The notes beneath the pieces are model-generated. The model searched no databases, had not been told where the DNA came from, and saw nothing but the letters and a program-made list of their open reading frames with translations. Made by a program: the position numbers and the translations under genes. A stretch of DNA of 64,000 bases from Sulfitobacter donghicola DSW-25 = KCTC 12864 = JCM 14565 (GTDB lineage: Bacteria > Pseudomonadota > Alphaproteobacteria > Rhodobacterales > Rhodobacteraceae), in assembly GCF_000622405.1 (NCBI RefSeq), contig NZ_JASF01000005.1:2728001-2792000 (forward strand). The letters are read 5' to 3'. Position 1 is the first letter of the stretch, and each line of letters begins with the position of its first letter. Below are positions 17,938 through 26,549 of this stretch, piece by piece.

Positions 17938-17955
17938 CTGACATAAACCTGTCAG
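17938..17955. promoter_or_regulatory. Candidate operator: CTGACA-N6-TGTCAG
   Basis: A perfect 6-bp inverted repeat with a 6-bp spacer lies directly in front of the WYL regulator gene, where a ribosome binding site or early transcript would sit. Spacing and symmetry suit a dimeric HTH repressor. Autoregulation is inferred. Confidence 0.5.
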
Positions 17956-18109
17956 GAGTTCTGGGCAAGCTGGAAAAACGCGCTGTTTTGCAAAGTGGTT
18001 AGGGCAAAAACTTTGGTTTCCCATTTTTACAAACAGGTTCGCTTGCTATTGCCGTTAGTGACCCCCTGCCAGATCGGTAGGGCAGAAATTCTATCTTTGG
18101 AGAACTGAC

Positions 18110-18325
18110 ATGTTGAATAATATTGGATTGCCGGGCCTGCTGCTGATCGCTGTAGTTGTTTTGGTTCTGTTTGGCCGCGGCAAAATCTCGTCGCTGATGG
18201 GCGAAGTGGGCAAAGGCATCACAAGCTTCAAAAAAGGCATCAATGAAGGCGAAGAGCAGCTGAAAGAAGAAGCCGCTGAAGAAATCGCTGATGCGACCGA
18301 AGCCAAGACTGAAGACAAGGTTTAA
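18110..18325 (+). CDS. tatA: Sec-independent protein translocase subunit TatA
   Basis: 71-residue subunit of the twin-arginine translocase, which exports folded proteins. It has an N-terminal membrane helix ([17 protein letters not shown]), a short Gly-Arg-Gly-Lys hinge, then an amphipathic helix ([17 protein letters not shown]) and an acidic tail. This is the standard alphaproteobacterial TatA form. TGGAGAAC precedes the ATG. It is the first gene of a tatA-tatB-tatC-DUF815 operon, with 5 nt to tatB. Confidence 0.95.
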   Translation: MLNNIGLPGLLLIAVVVLVLFGRGKISSLMGEVGKGITSFKKGINEGEEQLKEEAAEEIADATEAKTEDKV

Positions 18326-18330
18326 GACCT

Positions 18331-18810
18331 ATGTTCGATCTTGGCATGGCTGAAATGCTGGTGGTTGGGGTTGTGGCGCTGATTGTTGTCGGCCCCAAGG
18401 ATCTGCCGGTGATGTTTCGCCGCGTGGGCCAGTTTGTCGGTAAAGCCAAGGGGATGGCGCGGGAGTTTTCCAGCGCCATGAACGATGCGGCTGATCAATC
18501 TGGTGTGCGCGAAGTCACAACAGGGCTGAATAAATCCCTCAAGGCGGCAACAAACCCTGTTGGTGCGGCGATGGATGGTGTGAAAGACGCGGCTAGCTCG
18601 CTGACGAACATCGACCCTGATAGTGAAACCGGAAAGCTGTCGGCGCAACGTGCCGAGGATGTAAAGCGTATTCAGGCAGGTACAGCACGGGCGGCAGCAG
18701 ACCGCAAAGCCCGTGAAGCGAAAGAGGCGATGGAGAAGGCCGAAGAGCTGGAAGCATCCCTACAAGAAAGCCTCGCCCAAAAGGCGAGCGCCAAGAAAGC
18801 AGATACATGA
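18331..18810 (+). CDS. tatB: Sec-independent protein translocase subunit TatB
   Basis: 159 residues. The N-terminus [21 protein letters not shown] and [19 protein letters not shown] define TatB, which with TatC forms the receptor for twin-arginine signal peptides. The long C-terminal part is polar, helical and Ala/Lys/Glu-rich ([20 protein letters not shown]), as expected for the cytoplasmic tail. The stop overlaps the tatC start (ATGA). Confidence 0.95.
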   Translation: MFDLGMAEMLVVGVVALIVVGPKDLPVMFRRVGQFVGKAKGMAREFSSAMNDAADQSGVREVTTGLNKSLKAATNPVGAAMDGVKDAASSLTNIDPDSETGKLSAQRAEDVKRIQAGTARAAADRKAREAKEAMEKAEELEASLQESLAQKASAKKADT

Positions 18811-19748
18811 CCGCAACCGATAATGACATTGACGACAGCGCCGCGCCGCTGATCGAACATCTGACCGAGCTGCGCACGCGGCTGATCCGGTCGGTTTTGG
18901 CGTTTCTTGTTGGCATGATCATCTGTTTTTCTTTTGGCAGCATGATCCTTGATTTCCTGCTGGTGCCGATTGAAAAGACTATGCGCAATCTGGGCAACCC
19001 CAACCCAGTGATGCAATACACCGCCCCGCAGGAGTATTTCTTTACCCTGATCCGTATCTCGATGGTGGGGGGGCTTGCCGTTAGCTTTCCTGTGATCGCG
19101 ACGCAGCTGTGGCGCTTTGTTGCGCCTGGTTTGTACAAGAACGAAAAGAACGCGTTTTTGCCGTTTCTGATTGCGTCACCTGTTCTGTTCCTGATGGGCG
19201 CTGCCTTTGCGCATTATGTGGTTGTTCCGCTGGCGATGCAGTTCTTCTTGGGCTTTTCCGATGCGGCGTCTTATCTGTCTGCTTTGATTGCGACGGGTGA
19301 TGCGACGACTTCGGGTATTGATATCGTCTTTAACGGTAAGGTGAACGAAAGCCTTGATATCACGCTGAAAATGATCGTGGCCTTTGGCCTTTGCTTTCAG
19401 CTGCCTGTTCTGCTGACGCTGATGGGCAAGGCGGGGCTGGTGTCGGCCGAAGGGCTGCGCAACGTGCGTAAATATGCGCTGGTTGGCATCCTGATGCTGG
19501 CCGCTTTGGTGACCCCACCAGACGTTGTGACACAGCTGATCCTGTTTATCGTAGTCTATGGCCTGTATGAGGTTTCGATCTTCCTTGTCAGCCGCGTAGA
19601 TGCAAAACGCGAAGCCCAGCTGCGCGAAGACGGGTTCTATGACGACGAAGAGGGTGAAGACGAGGCGGATTTTGAGGCAATGGCCGATGAAATGGACCGC
19701 GAAGACCCGATCGTAGAAGAAACCAAAACCAAGGACAGCGATACATGA
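18807..19748 (+). CDS. tatC: Sec-independent protein translocase subunit TatC
   Basis: 313-residue six-helix membrane core of the Tat translocase. The start [15 protein letters not shown] carries the conserved Glu in front of helix 1, and [43 protein letters not shown] and [10 protein letters not shown] are the other signature segments. After the last helix comes a ~50-residue, highly acidic cytoplasmic tail ([15 protein letters not shown]). It is coupled to both neighbours by ATGA overlaps. Confidence 0.96.
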   Translation: MTATDNDIDDSAAPLIEHLTELRTRLIRSVLAFLVGMIICFSFGSMILDFLLVPIEKTMRNLGNPNPVMQYTAPQEYFFTLIRISMVGGLAVSFPVIATQLWRFVAPGLYKNEKNAFLPFLIASPVLFLMGAAFAHYVVVPLAMQFFLGFSDAASYLSALIATGDATTSGIDIVFNGKVNESLDITLKMIVAFGLCFQLPVLLTLMGKAGLVSAEGLRNVRKYALVGILMLAALVTPPDVVTQLILFIVVYGLYEVSIFLVSRVDAKREAQLREDGFYDDEEGEDEADFEAMADEMDREDPIVEETKTKDSDT

Positions 19749-20587
19749 TCGACGATCCGATGGACCGGATTGCAGCGGCGTTGGAGCGGATAGCTCCGGC
19801 GCCGCTTGCCGCTCCGGACTTTGATGCGGCTTCGGCCTTTGTCTGGCACACTGGGCCGGATCGGTTGGAACCGGTGCCGCAGGTGTCTCGTGTCGATATC
19901 AGCCTTTTGCTGGGGGTTGAGCGGTCGCGTGATACGCTGCTGCAAAACACGGCGCAATTTGCCGCTGGCTTGCCTGCGAATAACGCCCTTTTGTGGGGCG
20001 CGCGCGGGATGGGTAAATCCAGCCTTGTCAAGGCGATACATGGCGCTCTTCAAGCGGATCACCCCGACCTCAAGATGGTTGAGCTACAGCGCGAAGACTT
20101 GCCCTCGGTCGGGCGGTTGCTGAACCTGCTGCGGGGCTCTGACAGGCGGTTTATCCTGTTTTGTGATGACCTCAGCTTTGGCCATGATGACGCGCATTAC
20201 AAGTCGCTTAAGGCGGTTCTGGATGGCGGTATTGAGGGGCGCCCCGAAAACGTTGTGCTATATGCAACGTCAAACAGGCGCCACCTGATGCCCCGTGACA
20301 TGATTGAAAACGAACGTGGATCGGCGATTAACCCTGCCGAGGCGGTGGAGGAGAAGGTCTCTCTCTCCGATCGTTTTGGCCTTTGGTTGGGGTTTCATGC
20401 CTGCGATCAAGACCAGTATCTGGCGATGATCCGCGGCTATTGCGATGCGCATGGTGTTGAGATCGACGATGCAACACTGCGGGCCGAAGCGATTGAATGG
20501 CAGGCCACCAGAGGCAGCCGTTCAGGCCGTGTTGCATGGCAGTATTTTATGGATTTGGCTGGCAGGCGCGGTGTCGCGCTGCGCTAA
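19745..20587 (+). CDS. DUF815 family AAA-type ATPase
   Basis: 280 residues. The Walker A motif is LLWGARGMGKSSLVKAIH near residue 85, Walker B is RFILFCDDLSFG, and sensor-like VVLYATSNRRHLMP follows. NPAEAVEEKVSLSDRFGLWLGF is the DUF815 hallmark. The protein belongs to the AAA superfamily but its substrate is unknown. Its ATGA overlap with tatC suggests coupled expression, which is common in this order. No membrane segment is seen. A terminator follows the stop. Confidence 0.88.
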   Translation: MIDDPMDRIAAALERIAPAPLAAPDFDAASAFVWHTGPDRLEPVPQVSRVDISLLLGVERSRDTLLQNTAQFAAGLPANNALLWGARGMGKSSLVKAIHGALQADHPDLKMVELQREDLPSVGRLLNLLRGSDRRFILFCDDLSFGHDDAHYKSLKAVLDGGIEGRPENVVLYATSNRRHLMPRDMIENERGSAINPAEAVEEKVSLSDRFGLWLGFHACDQDQYLAMIRGYCDAHGVEIDDATLRAEAIEWQATRGSRSGRVAWQYFMDLAGRRGVALR

Positions 20588-20594
20588 GCCTCCC

Positions 20595-20620
20595 GTCTGC
20601 CCCGTTTAATCGGGGCAGAC
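20595..20620. terminator. Terminator hairpin between DUF815 gene and nlpD
   Basis: A 10-bp perfect stem GTCTGCCCCG/CGGGGCAGAC with a 6-nt loop lies between convergent genes. On the plus strand only CCAAAAAT follows and there is no strong T run, so termination strength is uncertain. Confidence 0.7.
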
Positions 20621-20626
20621 CAAAAA

Positions 20627-21880
20627 TCAGTTCAGGAACGGATTGGGATCGACGCTGTCAAAACCTTTGCGCACTTCAAAGTGCACAAACGAATCCGATC
20701 CACCCCGAAGTTTCGCAATGCTCTGGCCGCGTGAAACAGAGTCGCCCTTTTTGACCGCAACATCCGTAACATTGGCATAGACCGTCAGCAGGTTGTCGGC
20801 GTGGCGGACAACCACAATCGGCACGCCATCGGCGCTTTTTGTGATGGCGGCAACGGTCCCGCCATCGGCGGCTTTAACAGCGGTGCCTGCAGCGGCTTTG
20901 ATGTTGATGCCTTCGTTCTTACCCTTTGAATACTCTCGGATAATCGTCCCATTCACAGGGCGGACAAGCTTCCCGACTTTTGCTGGTTTAGTCGTTTTGC
21001 CCACGTCCACGGCTGGTTTTTCCGGTACTGGGTCAGGTTTGGCAACAGCGGCAGTTGTGGTGGCTGCTGCTGCCGTTTCGGGCGCCTTTGCTGGGGCAAC
21101 CTTTTCTTCTGGCAGGGGCTTTGTTGCTGAAGGAGGTGTTGGCGTTGTTGAGCCTTCTCCTGGCAGCGTCGTTGCCTGAGCGGTTTTTGCTGGCGTAGCT
21201 TTAGGCGGGTTCTGTGAGGGCACAGGGATCAGCAGATGCTGGCCTTCGCGAATGGCGAAATCTGAGCCCAAGCCATTCCATTCAGCCAGATCTTTGACTG
21301 GAACAGAATAGAGGCGCGCAACGGTAAAGGCGGTCTCGCCCCGTTCAACCTTGTGGCGCACCGGCTCTTTTCCGGTTTGCGCTTTTGGTGTTGTCGCTGG
21401 GGCGAGGGTGGTTGTCTGAACACCAGGGGTGGCAGGGGCTGCGTCGATTGCGCCTCCCGCGACGGCTGAAATGTCTACAGGTTTGATCGGCCCCGTGGTT
21501 GCCGCACCCGTTGCGGGTGAGGGCTCGGCCACGCGGGTCGGCAGGGCGATGATCTCACCCTTGCGGAGTTTGACGTTTGCATCGATGCCATTGAATTTGG
21601 CCAATGACGCCGCGCTGAGGCCAACCCGTTTTGCAACATCGTTCAGCGTGTCATCACGGCGCGCCACGGCTACCTGATAATTCGGGTATGAAATGACACC
21701 GCGATCATCAGCAGCAGGGCGCTCAGCCAGCGGTGCTTTGGCCGCATTCGCTGTGGTAAACCCGCCGCCCAATCCGCGCAGGTCAAAATCCAGAGGTTCT
21801 GTACAGCCAGAAAGTGCAACGCAGGCCACGCCCGCAAGAAGCGAAAATCGCGCACGTCCACGCATCATCGGAGGTATCAT
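20627..21880 (-). CDS. nlpD: NlpD-like lipoprotein with two LysM domains and a degenerate LytM domain
   Basis: About 417 residues from the ATG at 21880, chosen for the AAGGA about 10 nt upstream. A GTG at 21898 is an alternative. A lipoprotein signal ends VALSGC (Cys26). LysM repeats lie near residues 63-112 and 175-220 (HKVERGETAFTVARLYSVPV), separated by Ala/Pro/Thr-rich linkers. The C-terminal M23/LytM fold is recognisable, but catalytic positions have changed: the usual GxDI is GINI, YAH is YAN, and the HxH pair is FVH. It is therefore probably an amidase activator like NlpD/EnvC, not an endopeptidase. It lies with pcm and surE as usual. Confidence 0.88.
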   Translation of the reverse strand: MIPPMMRGRARFSLLAGVACVALSGCTEPLDFDLRGLGGGFTTANAAKAPLAERPAADDRGVISYPNYQVAVARRDDTLNDVAKRVGLSAASLAKFNGIDANVKLRKGEIIALPTRVAEPSPATGAATTGPIKPVDISAVAGGAIDAAPATPGVQTTTLAPATTPKAQTGKEPVRHKVERGETAFTVARLYSVPVKDLAEWNGLGSDFAIREGQHLLIPVPSQNPPKATPAKTAQATTLPGEGSTTPTPPSATKPLPEEKVAPAKAPETAAAATTTAAVAKPDPVPEKPAVDVGKTTKPAKVGKLVRPVNGTIIREYSKGKNEGINIKAAAGTAVKAADGGTVAAITKSADGVPIVVVRHADNLLTVYANVTDVAVKKGDSVSRGQSIAKLRGGSDSFVHFEVRKGFDSVDPNPFLN

Positions 21881-21940
21881 CAGAATTGTCCTTGTCACTG
21901 CCCATCTCGTGTTTCCGAGATTTTCAGCGACTATACCAGT

Positions 21941-22603
21941 TTAAGCTTCCTTGCCCAACCCTTCGAGGAGGGGAACAAAGCGAACGGCGCGCATTTCGTC
22001 ATATTTTAGCCCATCTGCGGTTTTTCGCACACGGATTAGATGCTGAACTGCATCAGATTGGCCAACGGGAAGCACCATAATGCCCCCTTCTTTTAGCTGG
22101 GCAAGCAGCGGACCAGGGGGGTCTTCGGCGGCGGCCGTCACAATAATGCGGTCAAAAGGGGCTTGTTCTGGCAGGCCATGGCTGCCGTCGGCTGTGATTG
22201 CGGTGATGTTATTGAGGTCAAGCGCGTCAAAGATCACGCGTGCCTCATGCACAAGGCGGCGATGGCGGTCGATGGTGTAAACACGCCGCGCCAGCTTTGA
22301 CAGGATCGCGGCCTGATAGCCTGATCCGGTGCCGATCTCTAACACTTTGTCGCGGGGCGAAATCTCTAGGGCCTGCGTCATCAAGCCAACAACCGAAGGC
22401 TGACTGATGGTCTGCCCACATGCGATCGGCAGGGGCATGTCCTCATAAGCGCGCTCAGCGAACAACCCGCGAATAAACGGCCCGCGATCGACGGCTTCCA
22501 TCGCGCCGAGAACCTGATTATCCGTCACACCCTTTGATCGCAGGGCATAGAGGAACTGCATTTTGCGTTCCGCATCGGTCACCATTTCGGGCTCATCATT
22601 CAT
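21941..22603 (-). CDS. pcm: Protein-L-isoaspartate O-methyltransferase
   Basis: 220-residue SAM-dependent enzyme that methylates isoaspartyl residues to start their repair in aged proteins. The substrate segment [20 protein letters not shown] is diagnostic, followed by [20 protein letters not shown] (SAM site) and [19 protein letters not shown]. The start codon overlaps the surE stop as ATGA, so translation is coupled. The order surE-pcm-nlpD is a conserved stationary-phase arrangement. Confidence 0.95.
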   Translation of the reverse strand: MNDEPEMVTDAERKMQFLYALRSKGVTDNQVLGAMEAVDRGPFIRGLFAERAYEDMPLPIACGQTISQPSVVGLMTQALEISPRDKVLEIGTGSGYQAAILSKLARRVYTIDRHRRLVHEARVIFDALDLNNITAITADGSHGLPEQAPFDRIIVTAAAEDPPGPLLAQLKEGGIMVLPVGQSDAVQHLIRVRKTADGLKYDEMRAVRFVPLLEGLGKEA

Positions 22604-23385
22604 GTGTTGAGGTCCGATAGATCGCCAAAGGCATCATGGGCGGTCAGATCGGCGCGCATCGGCGTGATCGAGATATACCCATCAAGGTTAACCGCCGCAT
22701 CGGATCCAGCAGCAGGCGGAATTTGCTGGTTACCCCCCGTAATCCACAAAAAACGGCGCCCGTTAGGAGCATCATGTGGGATGGTTGAAAAATTCACTTC
22801 GGGGCGGCGACCCTGAGGCGCAAGGCGCAAACCCTTTACATCAGCGGCAGCAACAGGTGGGAAATTCACGTTCCAGAACACGGAATAGCCGTTCGCATCG
22901 GCAGGTTTCTGGGCCAGAATACGGCGGCAAACATCCGCGCCATGTTCGACGGCCGCTTCGAATGGATCGTCCAGATCGCGGTTCGCAGGGCCATAGTATT
23001 GGGATAGGGCGATTGAAGGGATCCCTTGCAATGCGCCCTCGATGGCGGCGCCAATCGTGCCCGAATAAAGCGTATTTTCAGAGGCGTTGTTGCCACGGTT
23101 CACCCCAGACAGGATCAAATCAGGGCGCGCATCCTTCATCGGATCATAAAGAGCGCATAAAACGCAATCTGCTGGGCTGCCTTCGATCATATAGCGGCGC
23201 GGGGCCAGCTGGGTGATGAGGGTTGGTTTTGTGTAATTGATACAATGGGCTACGCCAGATTGTTCAAAGGCGGGGGCCACTGTCCAACATTCGCCATCAG
23301 GGCCAGCCAGCGTTTTGGCTATCCCTTCCAGAACTTTCAAACCCGGCGCGTTAATGCCGTCGTCATTGGTGATCAAAATACGCAT
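22600..23385 (-). CDS. surE: 5'/3'-nucleotidase SurE
   Basis: 261-residue metal-dependent survival nucleotidase that hydrolyses nucleoside monophosphates. The start is at 23385 ([16 protein letters not shown]), with AAAGGGG upstream. The open frame extends 16 codons further but adds nothing conserved. Metal ligands lie in NDDG and in [21 protein letters not shown], and VNFP near residue 170 is typical of the family. It is followed immediately by pcm and nlpD. Confidence 0.95.
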   Translation of the reverse strand: MRILITNDDGINAPGLKVLEGIAKTLAGPDGECWTVAPAFEQSGVAHCINYTKPTLITQLAPRRYMIEGSPADCVLCALYDPMKDARPDLILSGVNRGNNASENTLYSGTIGAAIEGALQGIPSIALSQYYGPANRDLDDPFEAAVEHGADVCRRILAQKPADANGYSVFWNVNFPPVAAADVKGLRLAPQGRRPEVNFSTIPHDAPNGRRFLWITGGNQQIPPAAGSDAAVNLDGYISITPMRADLTAHDAFGDLSDLNT

Positions 23386-23445
23386 GATTGTGCCCCTTTG
23401 CGCCTTGATAGGCGAGGCGGAGCAGACGGGCAAGCGAGGGCTGAG

Positions 23446-24090
23446 TTATTTCTGCAGTGTTGCCAACAGACGCGCGGCTTCGGTGTGGATATCCGTCAAT
23501 GTATCACGGTCTTCGCCCGGGAAAAAGCGCGCGCGGGTGGCGGTGGGCATTGGCTGGGGCGTCAAAATATCCACATGGGGACCGATGCGAGAGGTCTCTT
23601 TTTGCCAGCTTTGCACCAAGGCGATTTGGGCGGCTTTGGTCGAGCCATAGCTGCCATAGAATTTGTCACCCACAATGGGGTCTTCGAAAAACACTGCGTT
23701 ACCGTCCTCTTTTAGCAGAGGAGCCACATAGTTGATCAGCATGGCCGTGGCGGTAATGTTCGACGTGATGGATTTCTCTAGGTCTTTGGTGTCGATTTGA
23801 TGGCTGGGGGTTAGGGGCGCCACGTGGATGGCGGTGTGGAACCACATATCCAAAGTGCCCCAGCGATCATGAATACCACGACACAAAGTCTGCATTGCAC
23901 CTGTATCTGTGACGTTCATCGGTGCCAGCGTCGCATTGCCACCTTTGGCCTTTATCCTGTCATCCAGCTCTTCGAGGGCACCAACGGTGCGGCCTACGGC
24001 GATGATGTGATATTCAGGGGCCAGCGCTTCTGCCAGAGCGGCCCCAAGGCCGCGCGTGGCGCCTGTGATCAATGCGGTTTTTTGTGTCAT
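23446..24090 (-). CDS. SDR family NAD(P)-dependent oxidoreductase
   Basis: 214 residues from the ATG at 24090 (MTQKTALITGATRGLG...). The longer upstream frame has no SDR features. The cofactor motif TGATRGLGAAL and the catalytic YGSTKAA (YxxxK) are intact. The usual NxxS segment before it reads VFFEDPIVGDKFYGS, so the standard catalytic Ser is not evident. The usual NNAG motif is replaced by FHTAIH. It lies 60 nt upstream of surE on the same strand. Substrate unknown. Confidence 0.82.
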   Translation of the reverse strand: MTQKTALITGATRGLGAALAEALAPEYHIIAVGRTVGALEELDDRIKAKGGNATLAPMNVTDTGAMQTLCRGIHDRWGTLDMWFHTAIHVAPLTPSHQIDTKDLEKSITSNITATAMLINYVAPLLKEDGNAVFFEDPIVGDKFYGSYGSTKAAQIALVQSWQKETSRIGPHVDILTPQPMPTATRARFFPGEDRDTLTDIHTEAARLLATLQK

Positions 24091-24133
24091 AAGGGGGATA
24101 TGCGCGGGTGGATGGGCCGCGTCAAGGGGGCGC

Positions 24134-24400
24134 TTAGCCGCGGGGGAGGTGCAAAATGCGCTGTGAGGCCCCGCGCGCGAGCACAAGTTGATCTTTGCCA
24201 ATCGCCAGCACCGTATCTGCCCCGATACTATCGCCAACTTGCACGGTCTTGGTTTCTCCCTGCGGCAATAAAATCAGGGCTTTAGGGGCGTTTGTATTGC
24301 CGAATACACCCAGCAGCGCAGTTTTGGGGAGCTTTGCTGCTTGGGTGGCGAGCTCTTTTACTTTTGGTGGCGTTGGGGTGCCATTGGTTTGGGTGGACAT
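24134..24400 (-). CDS. Small protein resembling the PilP/GspC homology region
   Basis: 88 residues from the ATG at 24400, with AGAGG about 9 nt upstream. After a Pro/Thr-rich start, the core LLGVFGNTNAPKALILLPQG, then KTVQVGDSIGADTVLAIGKDQLVLARG, has the 'value - VQVGD - I - I - L' beta pattern of type IV pilus PilP and T2SS GspC HR domains. There is no signal peptide or transmembrane helix in this frame and no secretion genes nearby, so it is either a remote-system accessory or a stand-alone domain. Assignment is by pattern only. Confidence 0.6.
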   Translation of the reverse strand: MSTQTNGTPTPPKVKELATQAAKLPKTALLGVFGNTNAPKALILLPQGETKTVQVGDSIGADTVLAIGKDQLVLARGASQRILHLPRG

Positions 24401-24513
24401 GGTTGGCCTCTGGAATAGTTGCTCGCTGGAGCTATCCAATTCGGTGCGAGGGCAAAACCGGAATGCTTTGGCATAGGCCAACTGCTGCCAAAGGCAGCGC
24501 TAGACTCCGCTGA

Positions 24514-24906
24514 TCAGCGCTTTTGGTGATAACAGAACGTTAAGCGGGCAAGGTGATCAATTGCTTGAAGGGGCAGGGGCGAGCCGTCTGGCAAACCTAG
24601 CCCACGGTTCTTTTCATATTCAAATTCAGTTGGATAGATCTCACGCATCGTTGCACTTAGCGTGGTTTTGCAATCGACATAGAGGACAAGGGGATGCGAC
24701 GGAATGCCCTGCCAATTCAGCCGAAGTGTGCTGCCTTGCCGAGGGCGTTTCGGGCGCCACGCTGGTTGTCCCCACTTCAGGCTTTCTTCAACGGGGCCAA
24801 CATTGGCATCTTTGGCAGCGGCCAGAATCAATTTGCGAATTTCTTCGAATTGTTTTTGCTGCAAAGCGGGCCATTGGGAAATCGTAGGTGTGAAAACATG
24901 TGTCAT
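24514..24906 (-). CDS. DUF1801 domain-containing protein
   Basis: 130 residues. The segments RKLILAAAKDANVGPVEESLKWGQPAW and HPLVLYVDCKTTLSATMREIYP fit the DUF1801 (YdhG-like) family of small cytoplasmic proteins with an unknown or putatively iron-related role. No catalytic motif is clear. It is separated from purF upstream by a strong hairpin, so it may be a single-gene unit. Confidence 0.8.
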   Translation of the reverse strand: MTHVFTPTISQWPALQQKQFEEIRKLILAAAKDANVGPVEESLKWGQPAWRPKRPRQGSTLRLNWQGIPSHPLVLYVDCKTTLSATMREIYPTEFEYEKNRGLGLPDGSPLPLQAIDHLARLTFCYHQKR

Positions 24907-24923
24907 GTGTTCACAGTATATCA

Positions 24924-24950
24924 GCCTGCTGACATTTTGTGTCAGCAGGC
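24924..24950. terminator. Hairpin downstream of purF
   Basis: GCCTGCTGAC pairs perfectly with GTCAGCAGGC, extended by an A-T pair around a 5-nt loop. It lies 11 nt past the purF stop. Neither strand carries a clean T run directly after it, so it may terminate weakly or stabilise the purF 3' end. Confidence 0.55.
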
Positions 24951-24960
24951 CAGTATTTTC

Positions 24961-26445
24961 TCATTCCGCTGCTGGCTTCATCTCAAATCCAGCTTCTACC
25001 TTATCGGCAGGAATGACCGGATATTCGCCAGAGAAACAGGCATCGCAATATTGTGGGCAAGAGTTGCTGCGCCCCTCTGCTTCGCCAACCGCGCGGTACA
25101 GACCGTTCAGCGAGATGAACTTGAGGCTGTCCACGCCGAGATGCTCGCACATTTCATCCTCAGACATCGTTGCGGCCAGCAGTTTTTCACGGTCTGGCGT
25201 ATCAACGCCATAAAAACAGGGCCAAGCGGTCGGCGGGGAGGCAATGCGGAAGTGAACCTCGGCCGCGCCAGCATCAAGGATCATTTCCTTGATCTTGCGG
25301 CTGGTGGTCCCGCGCACAACCGAGTCATCAACAAGGATGATCCGCTTGCCCTTGATCAAGGCGCGGTTCACGTTGAGTTTCAGGCGCACCCCCATGTTGC
25401 GGATTTGCTCGGAAGGTTCGATAAAGGTTCGGCCCATATATTGGTTCCGAATGATCCCCATACCGTAAGGAATGCCGCTTTCTAGGCTATAGCCGATTGC
25501 CGCAGGGGTGCCGGAATCCGGCACAGGGCAAATCAGATCCGCGTCAATCGGGTTCTCTTTGGCGAGTTCGCGGCCAATGGCTTCGCGTGTTTCATAAACC
25601 GATCGCCCGCCCAAAATACTGTCGGGACGAGAGAAATATACATGCTCAAAGATACAGAACTTGGACGGTTGGCGACGGAAGGGGAAATGGGTTTGGACAC
25701 CTTTTTCGGTGATCACTACCATCTCGCCAGGTTCAATTTCGCGCACGAATTCAGCGCCAATGATATCTAGCGCACAGGTTTCCGAGCTAAGCGCCCAGCC
25801 ATCACCAATTTTACCAAGAACAAGGGGGCGAACGCCCAGTGGATCACGGACGCCAATCAGTTTGGTGCGGGTCATTGCCACAACAGAAAAGGCACCCTCT
25901 ACACGGCGCAGGGCATCTTCCATCCGCTCGGGAATGGTGCGTTGCAGCGAACGGGCCATAAGGTGAATGATGCATTCGCTGTCTGAAGAGGACTGGAAAA
26001 TCGAGCCTCGTTCGATCAATTCGCGGCGCAGGGCGTTCGCATTTGTGATGTTGCCGTTATGCGCAATGGCTGCGCCGCCCATGGCAAATTCGCCAAAAAA
26101 GGGCTGAACATCACGGATCGCCGTCTGGCCCTTTGTTCCGGCAGTGGAATAGCGGACATGACCGATTCCCAAAGAGCCCGGCAGGGTTTCCATAACTTTC
26201 TGGCTGGTAAAGTTGTCGCGAACATAGCCAAAGCGACGTGCGGATTGAAAACCGGCAACTTTATCATGGGTGACGATTCCGCCAGCTTCTTGGCCGCGGT
26301 GTTGCAATGCATGAAGGCCAAGCGCCACAAAATTGGCGGCATCTGTTACACCAACAACCCCGAAAACTCCGCATTCTTCCTTTAATTTATCGCCATCGTC
26401 AAAATCTGACAGATAGGATGAATCAAAGGGATGGGAAGGGGGCAT
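24961..26445 (-). CDS. purF: Amidophosphoribosyltransferase
   Basis: 494 residues from the ATG at 26445; the frame extends upstream without conserved sequence. PurF makes 5-phosphoribosylamine from PRPP and glutamine, the first committed step of purine synthesis. A ~24-residue propeptide ends before the nucleophile in KEECGVFGVVG, so N-terminal processing is expected. The PRPP loop is IILVDDSVVRGTTSRKI. Near the C-terminus CPQYCDACFSGEYPV supplies cysteines typical of the Bacillus-type Fe-S PurF. Usually this gene follows cvpA directly; here a sensor kinase lies between them. Confidence 0.96.
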   Translation of the reverse strand: MPPSHPFDSSYLSDFDDGDKLKEECGVFGVVGVTDAANFVALGLHALQHRGQEAGGIVTHDKVAGFQSARRFGYVRDNFTSQKVMETLPGSLGIGHVRYSTAGTKGQTAIRDVQPFFGEFAMGGAAIAHNGNITNANALRRELIERGSIFQSSSDSECIIHLMARSLQRTIPERMEDALRRVEGAFSVVAMTRTKLIGVRDPLGVRPLVLGKIGDGWALSSETCALDIIGAEFVREIEPGEMVVITEKGVQTHFPFRRQPSKFCIFEHVYFSRPDSILGGRSVYETREAIGRELAKENPIDADLICPVPDSGTPAAIGYSLESGIPYGMGIIRNQYMGRTFIEPSEQIRNMGVRLKLNVNRALIKGKRIILVDDSVVRGTTSRKIKEMILDAGAAEVHFRIASPPTAWPCFYGVDTPDREKLLAATMSEDEMCEHLGVDSLKFISLNGLYRAVGEAEGRSNSCPQYCDACFSGEYPVIPADKVEAGFEMKPAAE

Positions 26446-26549
26446 TGTCTTGGGCGGGGTATGGGACAAGGGGGCGCTCCTGCTACCGACAAAGGTTACA
26501 GGGTTATTACGGAAAACCACGAAGAGAGTCACGCCACGATTCCGTTGAA

